Position numbers and translations under genes: made by a program. Under the pieces are notes generated by a model, which saw only the letters and a program-made list of their open reading frames with translations, did no database searches and was not told where the DNA came from. 37,658 nucleotides of DNA from NCBI GenBank assembly GCA_017446225.1, contig JAFSRH010000061.1:1-37658 (forward strand). Reading direction: 5' to 3'. Positions 8,416 to 17,413 of this stretch are shown here, piece after piece (position 1 is the stretch's first letter; every line of letters begins with the position of its first letter). This stretch comes from Oscillibacter sp. (GTDB lineage Bacteria; Bacillota; Clostridia; Oscillospirales; Oscillospiraceae).

Positions 8416-8421
8416 CGGGAG

Positions 8422-9534
8422 GTGGCGGACACGGACAGCAGAGACGGCATTTTAATCTGTGGGGCCTACGGGCTGGGCAACGCCGGAGACGAGGCGATTT
8501 TGAGCGCGATTTTACGCGAAGTGCGGACAGTCGCGCCGGAATCGGAAATCACGGTTCTGTCACGGGACCCGGCGGAGACTGCCGCCCGGAACGGCGTCAA
8601 GGCCCTGTATATGTTCGACCTGCCCGGTATGCACCGGGTCCTCAGCCGGACGCGGCTGTATATCAACGGCGGCGGCAGTCTCATTCAGGACGCCACCAGC
8701 CGCCGGAGCCTGTGGTACTACCTCTACACGCTCCACGCCGCCAAACGCCACGGCTGCCGCGTCCTGATGTACGGCTGCGGCATTGGGCCGGTCAGGCACC
8801 GCGGCGACCGGACCCTGACGCGGCGTATCCTCAACCACTGCGCCGACACCATCACCCTGCGGGAATCCGACTCCCTCCGGGAACTGGAAGCCTTGCGCGT
8901 GAACAAACCTGAAATCATTCTTTCCGCCGACCCGGCCCTGACGCTTACCGCCGCGCCGGAAGCGGAAGTGGACGCCGTGCTTGAACGGGCCGGAATCCCG
9001 CCGCGCGGGCGGTACCTGTGCTTGGCCCTGCGGCGCTGGAAGGGCTACGACAAGAAGGCGGCGATATTCGGCGCGGCGGCGCGGTACGCGTGGGAAACAT
9101 ACGGCCTTACGCCGGTCTTTACCGCCATTGAAAAGCGTCAGGACCCGTCCGCGCACCGTCCCGCGGCGCAAAGTCTGGACGGCGTCCCGCACTACTTTTT
9201 GGATGACGCCGGCGACACGGGGACCATTATCGGCGCGCTGTCGCGTATGGAAGTTATCGTGTCTCTGCGCCTCCACGCGCTGATTTTCGCCGCCGGTCAG
9301 GGGATACCTCTGGTTGGGGTGGTCTACGACCCGAAGGTGTCGGCGTTCCTGCGGTACCTCGGGGAGGACCTGTTTACCGACTTGGACACCCTCACGGAAC
9401 CGGCGTTATGCTCCCTGCTGGACAGGGCCGTCTCCCGCGCCGGACACCCCGAAGCGCAGGCCCGTATGGTCGAACGCCTCCGCGCCATGGAGGGCCGGAA
9501 TATGGACGCCGTCCGGCGGCTCTGGGAACGCTGA
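8422..9534 (+). CDS. csaB: Polysaccharide pyruvyl transferase CsaB
   Basis: A 370-residue protein of the polysaccharide pyruvyl transferase family. CsaB adds ketal-linked pyruvate from phosphoenolpyruvate to a secondary cell-wall polymer; in many Firmicutes this anchors S-layer (SLH) proteins. Seen here: the N-terminal GAYGLGNAGDEAIL glycine-rich loop, YINGGGSLIQD, LMYGCGIGPV, TLRESDSLREL, and the C-terminal VSLRLHALIFAAGQGIPLVG with the conserved R-x-H. The GTG at 8422 is the first possible start after the in-frame stop of the upstream gene, but a GGGAGG sequence touches it directly, so the exact start is uncertain. It converges on proC with 5 nt between stop codons and no hairpin. Confidence 0.9.
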   Translation: MADTDSRDGILICGAYGLGNAGDEAILSAILREVRTVAPESEITVLSRDPAETAARNGVKALYMFDLPGMHRVLSRTRLYINGGGSLIQDATSRRSLWYYLYTLHAAKRHGCRVLMYGCGIGPVRHRGDRTLTRRILNHCADTITLRESDSLRELEALRVNKPEIILSADPALTLTAAPEAEVDAVLERAGIPPRGRYLCLALRRWKGYDKKAAIFGAAARYAWETYGLTPVFTAIEKRQDPSAHRPAAQSLDGVPHYFLDDAGDTGTIIGALSRMEVIVSLRLHALIFAAGQGIPLVGVVYDPKVSAFLRYLGEDLFTDLDTLTEPALCSLLDRAVSRAGHPEAQARMVERLRAMEGRNMDAVRRLWER

Positions 9535-9539
9535 ACGCG

Positions 9540-10352
9540 TTATTTGTCCAGCTCTTTGGTACGCTCGAACGCGGCCCGGACCGCCTCCATAATCGCGAAG
9601 CGGACCGCGTGTTTTTCCAGCTCCGCCACGCCGGCAATCGTACTGCCCGCCGGGGAACAGACCGCCCCGCGTAATAAAGCGGGGTCCCGTCCGGTTTTGA
9701 GGGCCAACTGCGCGGTGCCGAGCATGGTTTTTAAAATGAATTGTTCGGCCTGCGCGCGGGAGAGGCCGCATTGTACCGCGCCGTCTATGACCGCTTCCAG
9801 AAACAGGCACACAAACGCCGGACCGCATCCCGTAACGGCGCTTCCCGCGTCTATGGCCGATTCCTCCAGCCTGATGACGCTTCCCGCGGGTTGTAACAGG
9901 GATAAGAAATCGTTTTCCGTCTCCTCTTCCACCGCGTTACCGGTGCAGTAAAGAATGGTGCCCTCCCCCACGGCAACGGGCGTGTTTGGCATCATGCGTA
10001 TGACGGGACAGGCGTCCGGCAAGCCGGTAAAAAGTTGGGAGATGGTCGCCGTGGACATCCCCGCCGCCACGGATACCAATGTAAAGGGCTTGTCACGTAT
10101 CACCAGCGTCTTACTGATTTCCTCCGCCGTCTTTTCCATGGACTGCGGCTTGACACAAAGGAAAATCAACGCGCACTTCTCCGCGATTTCCTGCGCGGTC
10201 GCCGGAATGACGCCGTACTCTTTCCACAAGTGTTCCGTTTTTTCCGGGTGGTGGTCCGCCGCCATGATTTCCCATTCCCCGACACGCGTGGAAGCGGCGG
10301 CGGCCAGTACCCCGCCTATGTTTCCGCAACCGATAAAGCCCGCTAATTTCAT
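9540..10352 (-). CDS. proC: Pyrroline-5-carboxylate reductase
   Basis: A 270-residue NAD(P)H-dependent enzyme that performs the last step of proline synthesis, reducing 1-pyrroline-5-carboxylate to proline. The Rossmann motif FIGCGNIGG is at residues 6-14. Also visible are CVKPQ, RMMPNTPVAVGEG, the TGCGPAF segment and the C-terminal VCSPAGSTIAG that binds substrate. Length is normal. It is the last gene of the proline operon, 33 nt after proA, and is probably transcribed from the promoter before proA. Confidence 0.95.
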   Translation of the reverse strand: MKLAGFIGCGNIGGVLAAAASTRVGEWEIMAADHHPEKTEHLWKEYGVIPATAQEIAEKCALIFLCVKPQSMEKTAEEISKTLVIRDKPFTLVSVAAGMSTATISQLFTGLPDACPVIRMMPNTPVAVGEGTILYCTGNAVEEETENDFLSLLQPAGSVIRLEESAIDAGSAVTGCGPAFVCLFLEAVIDGAVQCGLSRAQAEQFILKTMLGTAQLALKTGRDPALLRGAVCSPAGSTIAGVAELEKHAVRFAIMEAVRAAFERTKELDK

Positions 10353-10385
10353 GCCTGTTTCCTCCGTTCTTTGGCTTTTTACGGG

Positions 10386-11648
10386 TCAGCGTATTTGCCC
10401 GTGACCGTGTACGATATAGCGGTAAGAAGTCAGCTCCTCCAAGCCCATGGGGCCGCGGGCGTGGAGCTTCTGCGTGGAAATGCCCATTTCACAGCCCAGT
10501 CCGAACTCTCCGCCGTCCGTGAAGCGCGTGGACGCGTTGACGTAAACGGCGGCGGAATCGACCGCCCGCGTGAAACGTTCCGCGGCGTCCGCGTCCTCCG
10601 TGACGATGGCCTCACTGTGTCCGGTGGAATGCGCCGCGATATGGCGTATGGCGTCCTCCACGCTGTCCACGACCGCCACGGCAAGGATATAATCTAAAAA
10701 TTCGGTGTCAAAGTCACGTTCCCCGGCCGCCGTCCCGGGGATAAGGGCCGCGGCGCGGCCGTCAAGACGCAGTTCCACGGGAGGAAGTCCGCGCCCTTCG
10801 CGGTCGGCCGTCAGACGCCGTTGGAGTTTGGGCAGGAACTCCGCCGCTATGGCGCGGTGAACCAGCAGGACTTCCGCCGCGTTGCAGACGGACGGACGGC
10901 TTGTTTTCGCGTTCTCCACGATGTCCAATGCCATATCCTGATTTGCGGCCGCGTCCGCGTAAATGTGACAGATTCCGGTACCGGTCTGGATACACGGGAC
11001 CTTTGCGCGCTCCATACAGGCGCGGATCAGGCCCGCGCCGCCGCGCGGAATCAGAAGGTCAATCAGGCCTTCGGCCTCCATGAGTTCCTTCGCGCTCTCT
11101 CTGGACGTATCCTCCACAAAACCGGCCAGTTCCGGGGGAAGTCCCGCGTCCGAGAGGCCCAAACGAATCGCGCGCGCGATGGCCGCGTTGGAGCGGAACG
11201 CCTCCTTGCCGCCCCGGAGAATGACCGCGCTACCCGCTTTGAGCGCCAACGCGGCCGCGTCCGATGTGACGTTTGGGCGGCTTTCGTAAATAATGGCGAT
11301 GACGCCCAGAGGAACCGCGACTTTTTCCACAACCAGTCCGTTCGGGCGTTCCGTACGCCGGAGCACGCGCCCCACGGGGTCCGGCAGGGCGGCCGCGTCC
11401 CGGATTCCGGCCGACATTCCCGCGATTCGTTCGGGCGTCAGCAGGAGCCGGTCCGACATGACCGCGCCTAACGTGTCCTGATACTGTTCCATGTCCTCCC
11501 GGTTTGCGGAAAGGATGGCGTCCTGTTCCGACAGAAGCCGGTCGGCGATGGCCAGCAAGGCCCGGTGTTTCTGTTCCGGGGACGCCGCCGCCAGAACCGG
11601 CGCCGCCGCCTTCGCCGCCTTGAGGATCTCACGCGTTCCGCTCATCAT
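10386..11648 (-). CDS. proA: Gamma-glutamyl phosphate reductase
   Basis: A 420-residue NADPH-dependent enzyme of the aldehyde dehydrogenase superfamily that reduces gamma-glutamyl phosphate to glutamate semialdehyde, the second step of proline synthesis. Catalytic C255 sits in RPSVCNAAE. Also seen are [12 protein letters not shown], the [10 protein letters not shown] segment and the C-terminal [21 protein letters not shown] typical of ProA. Two adjacent ATG codons (11648 and 11645) follow a GGAGGGGG site; the first is used here. An in-frame ATG 63 nt further upstream has no site. Unlike many proBA operons, it is separated from proB by 90 AT-rich bases that carry their own promoter. Confidence 0.95.
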   Translation of the reverse strand: MMSGTREILKAAKAAAPVLAAASPEQKHRALLAIADRLLSEQDAILSANREDMEQYQDTLGAVMSDRLLLTPERIAGMSAGIRDAAALPDPVGRVLRRTERPNGLVVEKVAVPLGVIAIIYESRPNVTSDAAALALKAGSAVILRGGKEAFRSNAAIARAIRLGLSDAGLPPELAGFVEDTSRESAKELMEAEGLIDLLIPRGGAGLIRACMERAKVPCIQTGTGICHIYADAAANQDMALDIVENAKTSRPSVCNAAEVLLVHRAIAAEFLPKLQRRLTADREGRGLPPVELRLDGRAAALIPGTAAGERDFDTEFLDYILAVAVVDSVEDAIRHIAAHSTGHSEAIVTEDADAAERFTRAVDSAAVYVNASTRFTDGGEFGLGCEMGISTQKLHARGPMGLEELTSYRYIVHGHGQIR

Positions 11649-11713
11649 CCGTTCCCCCTCCATGATTCGCAATCGACAAGGAAAAATAAGGAAATTCCGC
11701 TTTTTCCACAAAA

Positions 11714-11742
11714 ATAATAACCGCTTTTGAAAAGAAAGTCAA
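11714..11742 (-). promoter_or_regulatory. Internal promoter for proA-proC
   Basis: Minus-strand TTGACT (11742-11737), 17 bp, TATTAT (11719-11714). The -35 overlaps the proB stop codon. The predicted leader is about 60 nt. Confidence 0.65.
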
Positions 11743-12527
11743 GGGACGGCAACGGCTTTTTCCCGGGCCGCCACAAATCTGGTCCCCACGGATTTCCCGT
11801 CCGCCGCCTCATAGAGAATTTCCGGCCGGGAGCCGTTCACAATCAGCATATCAATGCCTGCGTTCATACACAGGCGCGCGGCGGCCAGTTTCGTGACCAT
11901 GCCGCCGGAACTCAGCGCGGAACCCTGTCCGCCGGCCGATGAGAGGATTTCGGGCGTCAGTTCGCGCACTTCCGGGACGCGTACCGCGTCCGGATGGGAC
12001 CGGGGGTCGGCGGTATAGAGGCCGTCAATGTCCGTCAGGATGATCAGCAAATCGGCCCGGACGCTGACCGCCGCGAGCGCGCCCAGCGTGTCATTGTCCC
12101 CGAAGGCGATTTCCTCCGTGGAGACGGTGTCGTTTTCGTTGATGACCGGGAGCGCGCCCAATTCCAACAGACGCAGAATGGTGTTTGTAAAGTTCCGGTG
12201 GCGGTTTTCGTCCCGCAAATCCTCGGCCGTTAGCAGAATCTGCGCGGCGGTGTGGTTGTACTCGGCAAACAGTTTGTCGTAGACGTACATCAGTTCGCAT
12301 TGTCCCACGGCGGCGGCCGCCTGTTTGGACGGCATATCTTTCGGACGTTCCGCGAAGCCCAGTTTGCCGGTACCCATGCCAATGGCCCCGGAGGAAACCA
12401 GTACCATTTCGTTCCCCGCGTTCTTAAGGTCGCTCAGGACCTTGCACAGCGTTTCCACGCGCCGGATATTCAGGCGCCCCGTGGCGTATGTCAGCGTGGA
12501 AGTGCCCACTTTTACGACAATCCGCAT
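11739..12527 (-). CDS. proB: Glutamate 5-kinase (short form without PUA domain)
   Basis: A 262-residue amino-acid kinase that phosphorylates glutamate to gamma-glutamyl phosphate, the first and normally proline-inhibited step of proline synthesis. KVGTSTLT (6-13), VLVSSGAIGMG, INENDTVSTEEIAFGDNDTLGA and TDIDGLYTADPR are clear. The sequence ends after the kinase domain, so the C-terminal PUA domain of E. coli-type ProB is absent; short forms of this kind are known in Firmicutes. Its ATG overlaps the alaX stop by one base (TGATG) and has only a weak site (GGGTGAGAG), so translation is probably coupled to alaX. Confidence 0.95.
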   Translation of the reverse strand: MRIVVKVGTSTLTYATGRLNIRRVETLCKVLSDLKNAGNEMVLVSSGAIGMGTGKLGFAERPKDMPSKQAAAAVGQCELMYVYDKLFAEYNHTAAQILLTAEDLRDENRHRNFTNTILRLLELGALPVINENDTVSTEEIAFGDNDTLGALAAVSVRADLLIILTDIDGLYTADPRSHPDAVRVPEVRELTPEILSSAGGQGSALSSGGMVTKLAAARLCMNAGIDMLIVNGSRPEILYEAADGKSVGTRFVAAREKAVAVP

Positions 12528-13699
12528 CAGCTCTCACCCGCATTCAGGCCGGGATGTTCCCGGAAAAACGTCTCAATCTCGGCGCGCGCGGCCTGTACGC
12601 TGCCCTGTGCGAAGCCGTTACGCCCGCCGCCGCGGCCGCGCAAACGGGCGTTCATCTCTTTGACGGCGACCGCGTTACCGTCCGCGCGGACGAGTGCGTA
12701 GAGGTACCCGGAGCCGTCCTGACCGGCGAACACCGCCGCCAGTCCGCCGCACTCCCGGGCGAGCGTGTCGGCCAGACGCCGCGCGCTGTCCGGACGCGCG
12801 GAGGCCCGGAACAAAAGGACGTCCCCCGCTCCGGCGTATTCGCGCGCGATGGCGGTAAAGGCTTCCTGTTCGCGTGCGGCCAGCTCTTCTTTGACGGCGG
12901 CAAGTTCGGCCTCCAGACGTTCCACCGCCGAAAGGGTCTCCACCGGTTTCACGGACAGACGCTGTCCGACCGCGCGGTCCTGTTCAAAGACGGCGGAGAG
13001 GTAGTCGACCGCGCGTTTCCCGCACAGAATCTCTATCCGGACGCCCTCCCGGAATTTCTGACACGAAAGAACCTTGACAAGCCCCACCTGTCCGGCGCGT
13101 TGGACGTGCGTCCCGCAACAGGCGCAACGGTCCGCCTCCGGGAACGTTACAATTCGTACGGAACCGGTCAGGGCCTTTTTGCTCCGGTAGGACATATGTT
13201 CCAGTTCTTCCCGGGAAGGAAACGTAATTTCCGTTTCCCGGTCCTCCCAGATGACGGCGTTGGCACGCGCTTCGGCTTCCAGCGCCGCTTCCCACGGAAT
13301 CACGGCGTTGTAGTCAATGGTCACGGTATCCGCGCCCAGATGAAAGCCCACGTTGTCACAGTCGAACATTTCACAGAGAATGCCGGAAATGATGTGTTCG
13401 CCGGAATGCTGCTGCATATGGTCGAATCTGCGCGCCCAGTCGATTTGCCCCGTGACGTCCGCGCCGGGTTCCAGCGGGCGGTCACAGGTATGCAGAATCA
13501 CGCCGTCCCGTTCGTGCGCGTCCAGCACCGCCGCGCCGCCGAGCGTACCGGAATCGGCGGGCTGTCCGCCGCCCTCCGGATAGAACGCCGTACGGTCCAG
13601 CGTGACAAGGTAGTTTCCTTTATGCGGTTCGCATTGAAGAACCCGCGCGGAAAAGTCCGTGAGGAACGCGTCCGCGTAGTAAAGTTTTTCCGTTTCCAT
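12527..13699 (-). CDS. alaX: Alanyl-tRNA editing protein, AlaX-L type
   Basis: A 390-residue free-standing homologue of the editing part of alanyl-tRNA synthetase, which hydrolyses tRNA(Ala) mischarged with serine or glycine. Residues 1-90 form the AlaRS beta-barrel-like domain (DRTAFYPEGGGQPADSG). The zinc site is H98 and H102 (HSGEH) with C194 and H198 (CCGTH). The C-terminal 130 residues resemble a DHHA1 domain, including the glycine-rich GRGGGRNGFAQGS motif. That makes it the long, DHHA1-bearing subgroup. It lies between radC (27-nt gap) and proB (one-base overlap), an operon position with no obvious functional reason. A role in editing tRNA(Pro) is not indicated by the motifs. Confidence 0.9.
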   Translation of the reverse strand: METEKLYYADAFLTDFSARVLQCEPHKGNYLVTLDRTAFYPEGGGQPADSGTLGGAAVLDAHERDGVILHTCDRPLEPGADVTGQIDWARRFDHMQQHSGEHIISGILCEMFDCDNVGFHLGADTVTIDYNAVIPWEAALEAEARANAVIWEDRETEITFPSREELEHMSYRSKKALTGSVRIVTFPEADRCACCGTHVQRAGQVGLVKVLSCQKFREGVRIEILCGKRAVDYLSAVFEQDRAVGQRLSVKPVETLSAVERLEAELAAVKEELAAREQEAFTAIAREYAGAGDVLLFRASARPDSARRLADTLARECGGLAAVFAGQDGSGYLYALVRADGNAVAVKEMNARLRGRGGGRNGFAQGSVQAARAEIETFFREHPGLNAGES

Positions 13700-13726
13700 G
13701 AAAAATTCCTTTCTTTCCGCCGTGTT

Positions 13727-14425
13727 CTAATGAAGAAAACCGATCTCCCGCATGGAAACCATATCATTTTCCCCTATGATGATATGGTCCTGAAGCCGGA
13801 TGTCCACTTTGGACAACGCCTCCTCAATACACCTTGTCGCGGCGTAATCCTCCTGCGAAGGCGCGGCCGTGCCGCCCGGGTGATTGTGCGTCAACAGAAC
13901 GGAGTGCGCGTGACTGAGCACGGCGTTGGCTACCAGCGTACGGATATCCGTAGACACCGACACAATGTTACCGTTGGCCATACAGTGACAGATAATCAGG
14001 TTTCCTCTCTGGTTCAGGCACAGTTCGTACGTCATTTCGCTGTGCTGTCCGAAAAACATTTCCTTGCAGTACGCCCCGGCGGAGTTCACGGAAAAGAAGT
14101 CAATTCCCTGCTCCTTCAACTGTTCCAGACGAATCCAGCGGCCAATTTGAAAGACCAGCGAGAGCAGAACCGCGCTCCGTTCGCCGATACCCTCTATGGC
14201 CATAAGTTCCTCTACGGGAGAGGACATCACGCGAAACAAACTGCCGTAGGTATCCATGAGTTTATGCGCAAGGGGATTCGTGTCTTTCTGGGGGATGGAG
14301 TAAAAGAGAAGAAGTTCAAGGATTTCATGCGAGGCGAACACTTCCAAACCTCCGGTCATGAAGCGATGACGCACATTTTCACGGTGTCCTTTGTGGCAGT
14401 TGGCGGGAGGCGGAGTCTTTTTCAT
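13727..14425 (-). CDS. radC: RadC family JAB/MPN-domain protein
   Basis: A 232-residue protein of the RadC (UPF0758) family. Residues about 65-90 contain a helix-hairpin-helix-like segment (MAIEGIGERSAVLLSL). The C-terminal domain has the JAMM metal motif H180, H182 and D193 (THNHPGGTAAPSQED). The family was long labelled a DNA repair protein, but its activity is not established. It is first in the radC-alaX-proB-proA-proC series. The ATG has GAGGAG upstream. A TATGAT sequence at 14472-14467 could be its -10 element, though no convincing -35 accompanies it. Confidence 0.92.
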   Translation of the reverse strand: MKKTPPPANCHKGHRENVRHRFMTGGLEVFASHEILELLLFYSIPQKDTNPLAHKLMDTYGSLFRVMSSPVEELMAIEGIGERSAVLLSLVFQIGRWIRLEQLKEQGIDFFSVNSAGAYCKEMFFGQHSEMTYELCLNQRGNLIICHCMANGNIVSVSTDIRTLVANAVLSHAHSVLLTHNHPGGTAAPSQEDYAATRCIEEALSKVDIRLQDHIIIGENDMVSMREIGFLH

Positions 14426-14481
14426 ACGAAATTCTCCTCATTTTATATTTACGTTGGGTGTACTCTATCATAACGCGCGGC

Positions 14482-14515
14482 ACAAAAGAGAAAACGCGGC
14501 GCACAAAAGCCGCGT
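14482..14515 (-). terminator. Intrinsic terminator after the ACT-hom-lysC operon
   Basis: Minus strand: 7-bp stem (14515-14509 with 14500-14494), an 8-nt loop, then TTTTCTCTTTT (14493 downwards). It lies just upstream of radC. Confidence 0.8.
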
Positions 14516-14523
14516 AAGGGCCG

Positions 14524-14931
14524 CTATAGACGCCAGCCGAGGTGAAACAGCGCCGGGAAGAGCAGAGTTCCCAGCAAGCCCGTAAAGAACGTCAGGACGC
14601 CCGGCGCGGACAGTCCCAGCGGCCGGGAAAGCGCCTGACCCGGCGCGGAGAGCGGCTGTAAGGCCTCAACGAACCAGCCCAAGAGGAACAGGAACGCCAT
14701 AGCGGCAAAGAGAATGGCCAGTTCCCGTCCGTGCGCGGCCACGCTCCAACGGCGCGCGAACGCGTGCCCCAGCAGACACGTTACGGCCGGCGGAAGCAGG
14801 GTCCAGAGCAGAGAGAAGCCTACGGGCACGGGGCCGACCGGCCAGTGGAACAGGGAAACCATTCCCATCACCGCGAAGAGCGACAGCGCCGCCACGTAAG
14901 AGAGGACGAACGCCAGCAGATATTTTGTCAT
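14524..14931 (-). CDS. Small integral membrane protein of unknown function
   Basis: A 135-residue, very hydrophobic protein with four predicted transmembrane helices (about 4-25, 37-57, 70-88 and 108-130) and few charged residues. I recognise no family. It is the last gene of the ACT-hom-lysC operon and overlaps or closely follows lysC. An ATG at 14943 overlaps the lysC stop but has no ribosome binding site, whereas the ATG at 14931 follows GGGGGA and is preferred. Position suggests amino-acid-related transport or no relation at all; sequence alone does not decide. Confidence 0.65.
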   Translation of the reverse strand: MTKYLLAFVLSYVAALSLFAVMGMVSLFHWPVGPVPVGFSLLWTLLPPAVTCLLGHAFARRWSVAAHGRELAILFAAMAFLFLLGWFVEALQPLSAPGQALSRPLGLSAPGVLTFFTGLLGTLLFPALFHLGWRL

Positions 14932-14942
14932 GACGTCCCCCA

Positions 14943-16148
14943 TCAGTCGAAGAACTTGGCGTGAATGGCCTTGACCGCCCGGTTGACGTCCTCCTCGTTG
15001 AGCAGAACGGAAATACGGATTTCGGACGTGTTGATCATCTGGATATTGATTCCGGCCTCATAGAGAGCCTCAAACATCCGGGAAGCGATTCCGCAGTTGC
15101 TCATAAACCCCGCGCCCACAATGGACACTTTCCCGATGTGGTCGTCCGATTCCACATGGTCAAAGTGCAATGTTTCCTTATTGGCGCTCAAGAGGTCGAG
15201 CGTTTCGTCAAGGTCCTTACGGTGGATGGTAAAGGTAATGTCCTTGCTGTCCTCGCGCCCGATGGATTGTAGAATCACGTCCACGTTGATATTGTTTCTG
15301 CTGAGCAGGTCGAAAATCTGAAAGGCGATACCGGGAGTATGTTCCAGTCCCACAAGCGCGACTCTGGCAATGCTGGTATCTTTGGCAACGCCGGCAATGT
15401 TGGTTTTCTCCACTTTTGTGACCTCCTTCACTTTGGTGCCCGGTTTCCGTTCCAGACTGGAGAGCACTTCCAGATTGACCCGGAACTTTTTTGCCAGTTC
15501 CACGCTACGGTTATGCAGAACCTGCGCGCCCTGTGAGGCAAGTTCCAGCATTTCGTCATACGTGATTTCCTCCAACTTCCGCGCGTTGGGGACAAGACGC
15601 GGGTCCGTGGTATAAACGCCGTCCACGTCCGTAAAAATCTGGCAGAGGTCGGCGCGGAACGCCGCCGCCAGCGCCACGGCGCTGGTATCGGAACCGCCGC
15701 GCCCTAACGTGGTAATGTCTCCGCGGTTGTCAACGCCCTGAAAGCCTGTGACAATGACAATCCGGTGGGAATCGAGTTCCATGCGGATCCGGTCGGGGTC
15801 AATCTGCTGTACGCGGGCGTCCGCGTGCTGGGGGGTGGAGTGAATGCCCACCTGCCAAGCCGTCAGCGACACGCACGGCAGCCCCATGCCTTCCAGAGCC
15901 ATTGCGCACAACGCTACGGAAATCTGCTCCCCCGTGGACAACAGCATATCCATTTCCCGCTTTGACGGGTGCCGGTTGATTTCCTCCGCTTTGGCGATCA
16001 GGTCGTCCGTGGTATCGCCTTGGGCGGAGAGCACGACAATGACGTCGTTCCCCTTTAAATAAGTTTCCGCGATAATGCGGGCGACATTCTTGACCCGTTG
16101 GGCGTCCCGCACGGAACTTCCCCCGAATTTCTGAACAATCAGACTCAT
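14943..16148 (-). CDS. lysC: Aspartate kinase
   Basis: A 401-residue kinase that phosphorylates L-aspartate, the first step toward lysine, threonine and methionine. The KFGGSS motif is at residues 7-12; VTGFQG, TTLGRGGSDTSA and FTDVDGVYTTDPR are typical. Two C-terminal ACT domains (about 265-401) suggest feedback inhibition by lysine and/or threonine. The ATG has AAGGT upstream. It lies 56 nt after hom; the gap contains a small GCCCG/CGGGC hairpin without a T-run. The protein is single-function, not fused to homoserine dehydrogenase. Confidence 0.95.
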   Translation of the reverse strand: MSLIVQKFGGSSVRDAQRVKNVARIIAETYLKGNDVIVVLSAQGDTTDDLIAKAEEINRHPSKREMDMLLSTGEQISVALCAMALEGMGLPCVSLTAWQVGIHSTPQHADARVQQIDPDRIRMELDSHRIVIVTGFQGVDNRGDITTLGRGGSDTSAVALAAAFRADLCQIFTDVDGVYTTDPRLVPNARKLEEITYDEMLELASQGAQVLHNRSVELAKKFRVNLEVLSSLERKPGTKVKEVTKVEKTNIAGVAKDTSIARVALVGLEHTPGIAFQIFDLLSRNNINVDVILQSIGREDSKDITFTIHRKDLDETLDLLSANKETLHFDHVESDDHIGKVSIVGAGFMSNCGIASRMFEALYEAGINIQMINTSEIRISVLLNEEDVNRAVKAIHAKFFD

Positions 16149-16204
16149 GGTGTGATACCTTCTTCGTTTTCAGTCTTGCCCGTCCGGGCACTCTATCTTA
16201 CGCG

Positions 16205-17389
16205 TTACGACAGCGCGCGGATACAGGCCAGCACTTGCAGTCCGGCGGAGCGTTCCGCCGCCTCCGTGCCGCTGATACACTCCGTGAGAAACGCCGTCTC
16301 GTGGTCCTCCCGCAAGGCCTCCACTTCCCCGAACGCGCGTACGGCGTCCGTGAGGCTCCCGTCAATGCGGAAATAGTGCCGGGTGGCCAGTTCCGCGGGG
16401 TTCCGGAATCCGGCGGTGTCCGGGGACCAGCTTACCGTCCACTGTTGGGACGTCAGGCACTCCATCACGTCCGCAACGCAGGCCGAAGCCGTGGGCAGTT
16501 CGCCCGCGCCCCGGCCGTAAAACATGACTTCCCCCGTGGCGTTCCCGCGGACAATGATGGCGTTGAACACGTCCTCCACGTTGGCAACGGGGAGCGTTTC
16601 GGGAATCAGGTGGGGGGCCACGTAGGCGGTGTGGCCGTTGGACAGGCGCACGGCTCGGCCAAGAAGTTTGATCCGGTAGCCGCCCCGGCGGGCAATGCGT
16701 ACGTCACGCAGAGTAATGCCCCGGATCCCCTCCATGGGCACGGCGGACGGGTTCACCTGATGTCCAAAGGCCAAGTCGGCCAAAATACAGATTTTGCGTC
16801 CGGCGTCCAGCCCGTCCACATCGGCGGTCGGGTCGGCCTCCGCGTAACCGTGCCGCTGGGCCTCGGCAAGCGCGCCGTCAAAGGACGCGCCGTTCCGTAC
16901 CATGCGCGTGAGGATATAGTTACTGGTCCCGTTGAGAATGCCGTAAATTTCTTCAATGCGGTTGGCGGACATGCACTCGGTCAGGGGATGGAGAATCGGA
17001 ATTCCGCCGCCCACGCTGGCTTCAAAGAGATAATGGACGCGCTGTTTCCGGGCCAGTTCGAGCAGTTCAAAGCCTTTTTCCGCGACAAGCTGTTTGTTGG
17101 CCGTCACCACGTGTTTCCCCGCGAGCAGGGCGCGTTTCGTGTACTCGTACGCGGGGCCAACGCCGCCGATGGTTTCCACGACCACTTGAATTTCCGGATC
17201 CTGTTCAATGTCGCGGAAGTCGGCGGTCATGCGGGCGCGGTAGGGGCAGTCGCGGAAGCGCCGGACCAGCACCGTCTTGACGTTCAGGACTTCGCCCAGT
17301 TTTTTCCGGATTTCCCCGGCGTTGGTTTCGATGACCTTGGCAACGCCGCTTCCGACCGTGCCGTATCCCATGATTGCTGTCTGTATCAT
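16205..17389 (-). CDS. hom: Homoserine dehydrogenase
   Basis: A 394-residue NAD(P)H-dependent enzyme that reduces aspartate semialdehyde to homoserine, the branch to threonine and methionine. The Rossmann motif GYGTVGSG is at 8-15. Also seen are VTANKQLVAEKG, GGGIPILHPL, YGILNGTSNYILTRM and ADPTADVDGLDAGRK with the catalytic aspartate and lysine. The C-terminal roughly 80 residues form a shortened ACT-like regulatory domain. It follows the ACT regulator by 24 nt and precedes lysC, a common order in Clostridia, although thrB/thrC are not here. Confidence 0.95.
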   Translation of the reverse strand: MIQTAIMGYGTVGSGVAKVIETNAGEIRKKLGEVLNVKTVLVRRFRDCPYRARMTADFRDIEQDPEIQVVVETIGGVGPAYEYTKRALLAGKHVVTANKQLVAEKGFELLELARKQRVHYLFEASVGGGIPILHPLTECMSANRIEEIYGILNGTSNYILTRMVRNGASFDGALAEAQRHGYAEADPTADVDGLDAGRKICILADLAFGHQVNPSAVPMEGIRGITLRDVRIARRGGYRIKLLGRAVRLSNGHTAYVAPHLIPETLPVANVEDVFNAIIVRGNATGEVMFYGRGAGELPTASACVADVMECLTSQQWTVSWSPDTAGFRNPAELATRHYFRIDGSLTDAVRAFGEVEALREDHETAFLTECISGTEAAERSAGLQVLACIRALS

Positions 17390-17413
17390 TGTGTTCCGTA
17401 CTCCTTGCTCTCG

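Noticed and set aside
12488-14473. 661-codon plus-strand open frame
   Set aside because: It is antisense to alaX and radC, both with clear catalytic motifs. Its composition is rich in R, G, H and V, typical of a shadow frame in GC-rich DNA, and it has no ribosome site.
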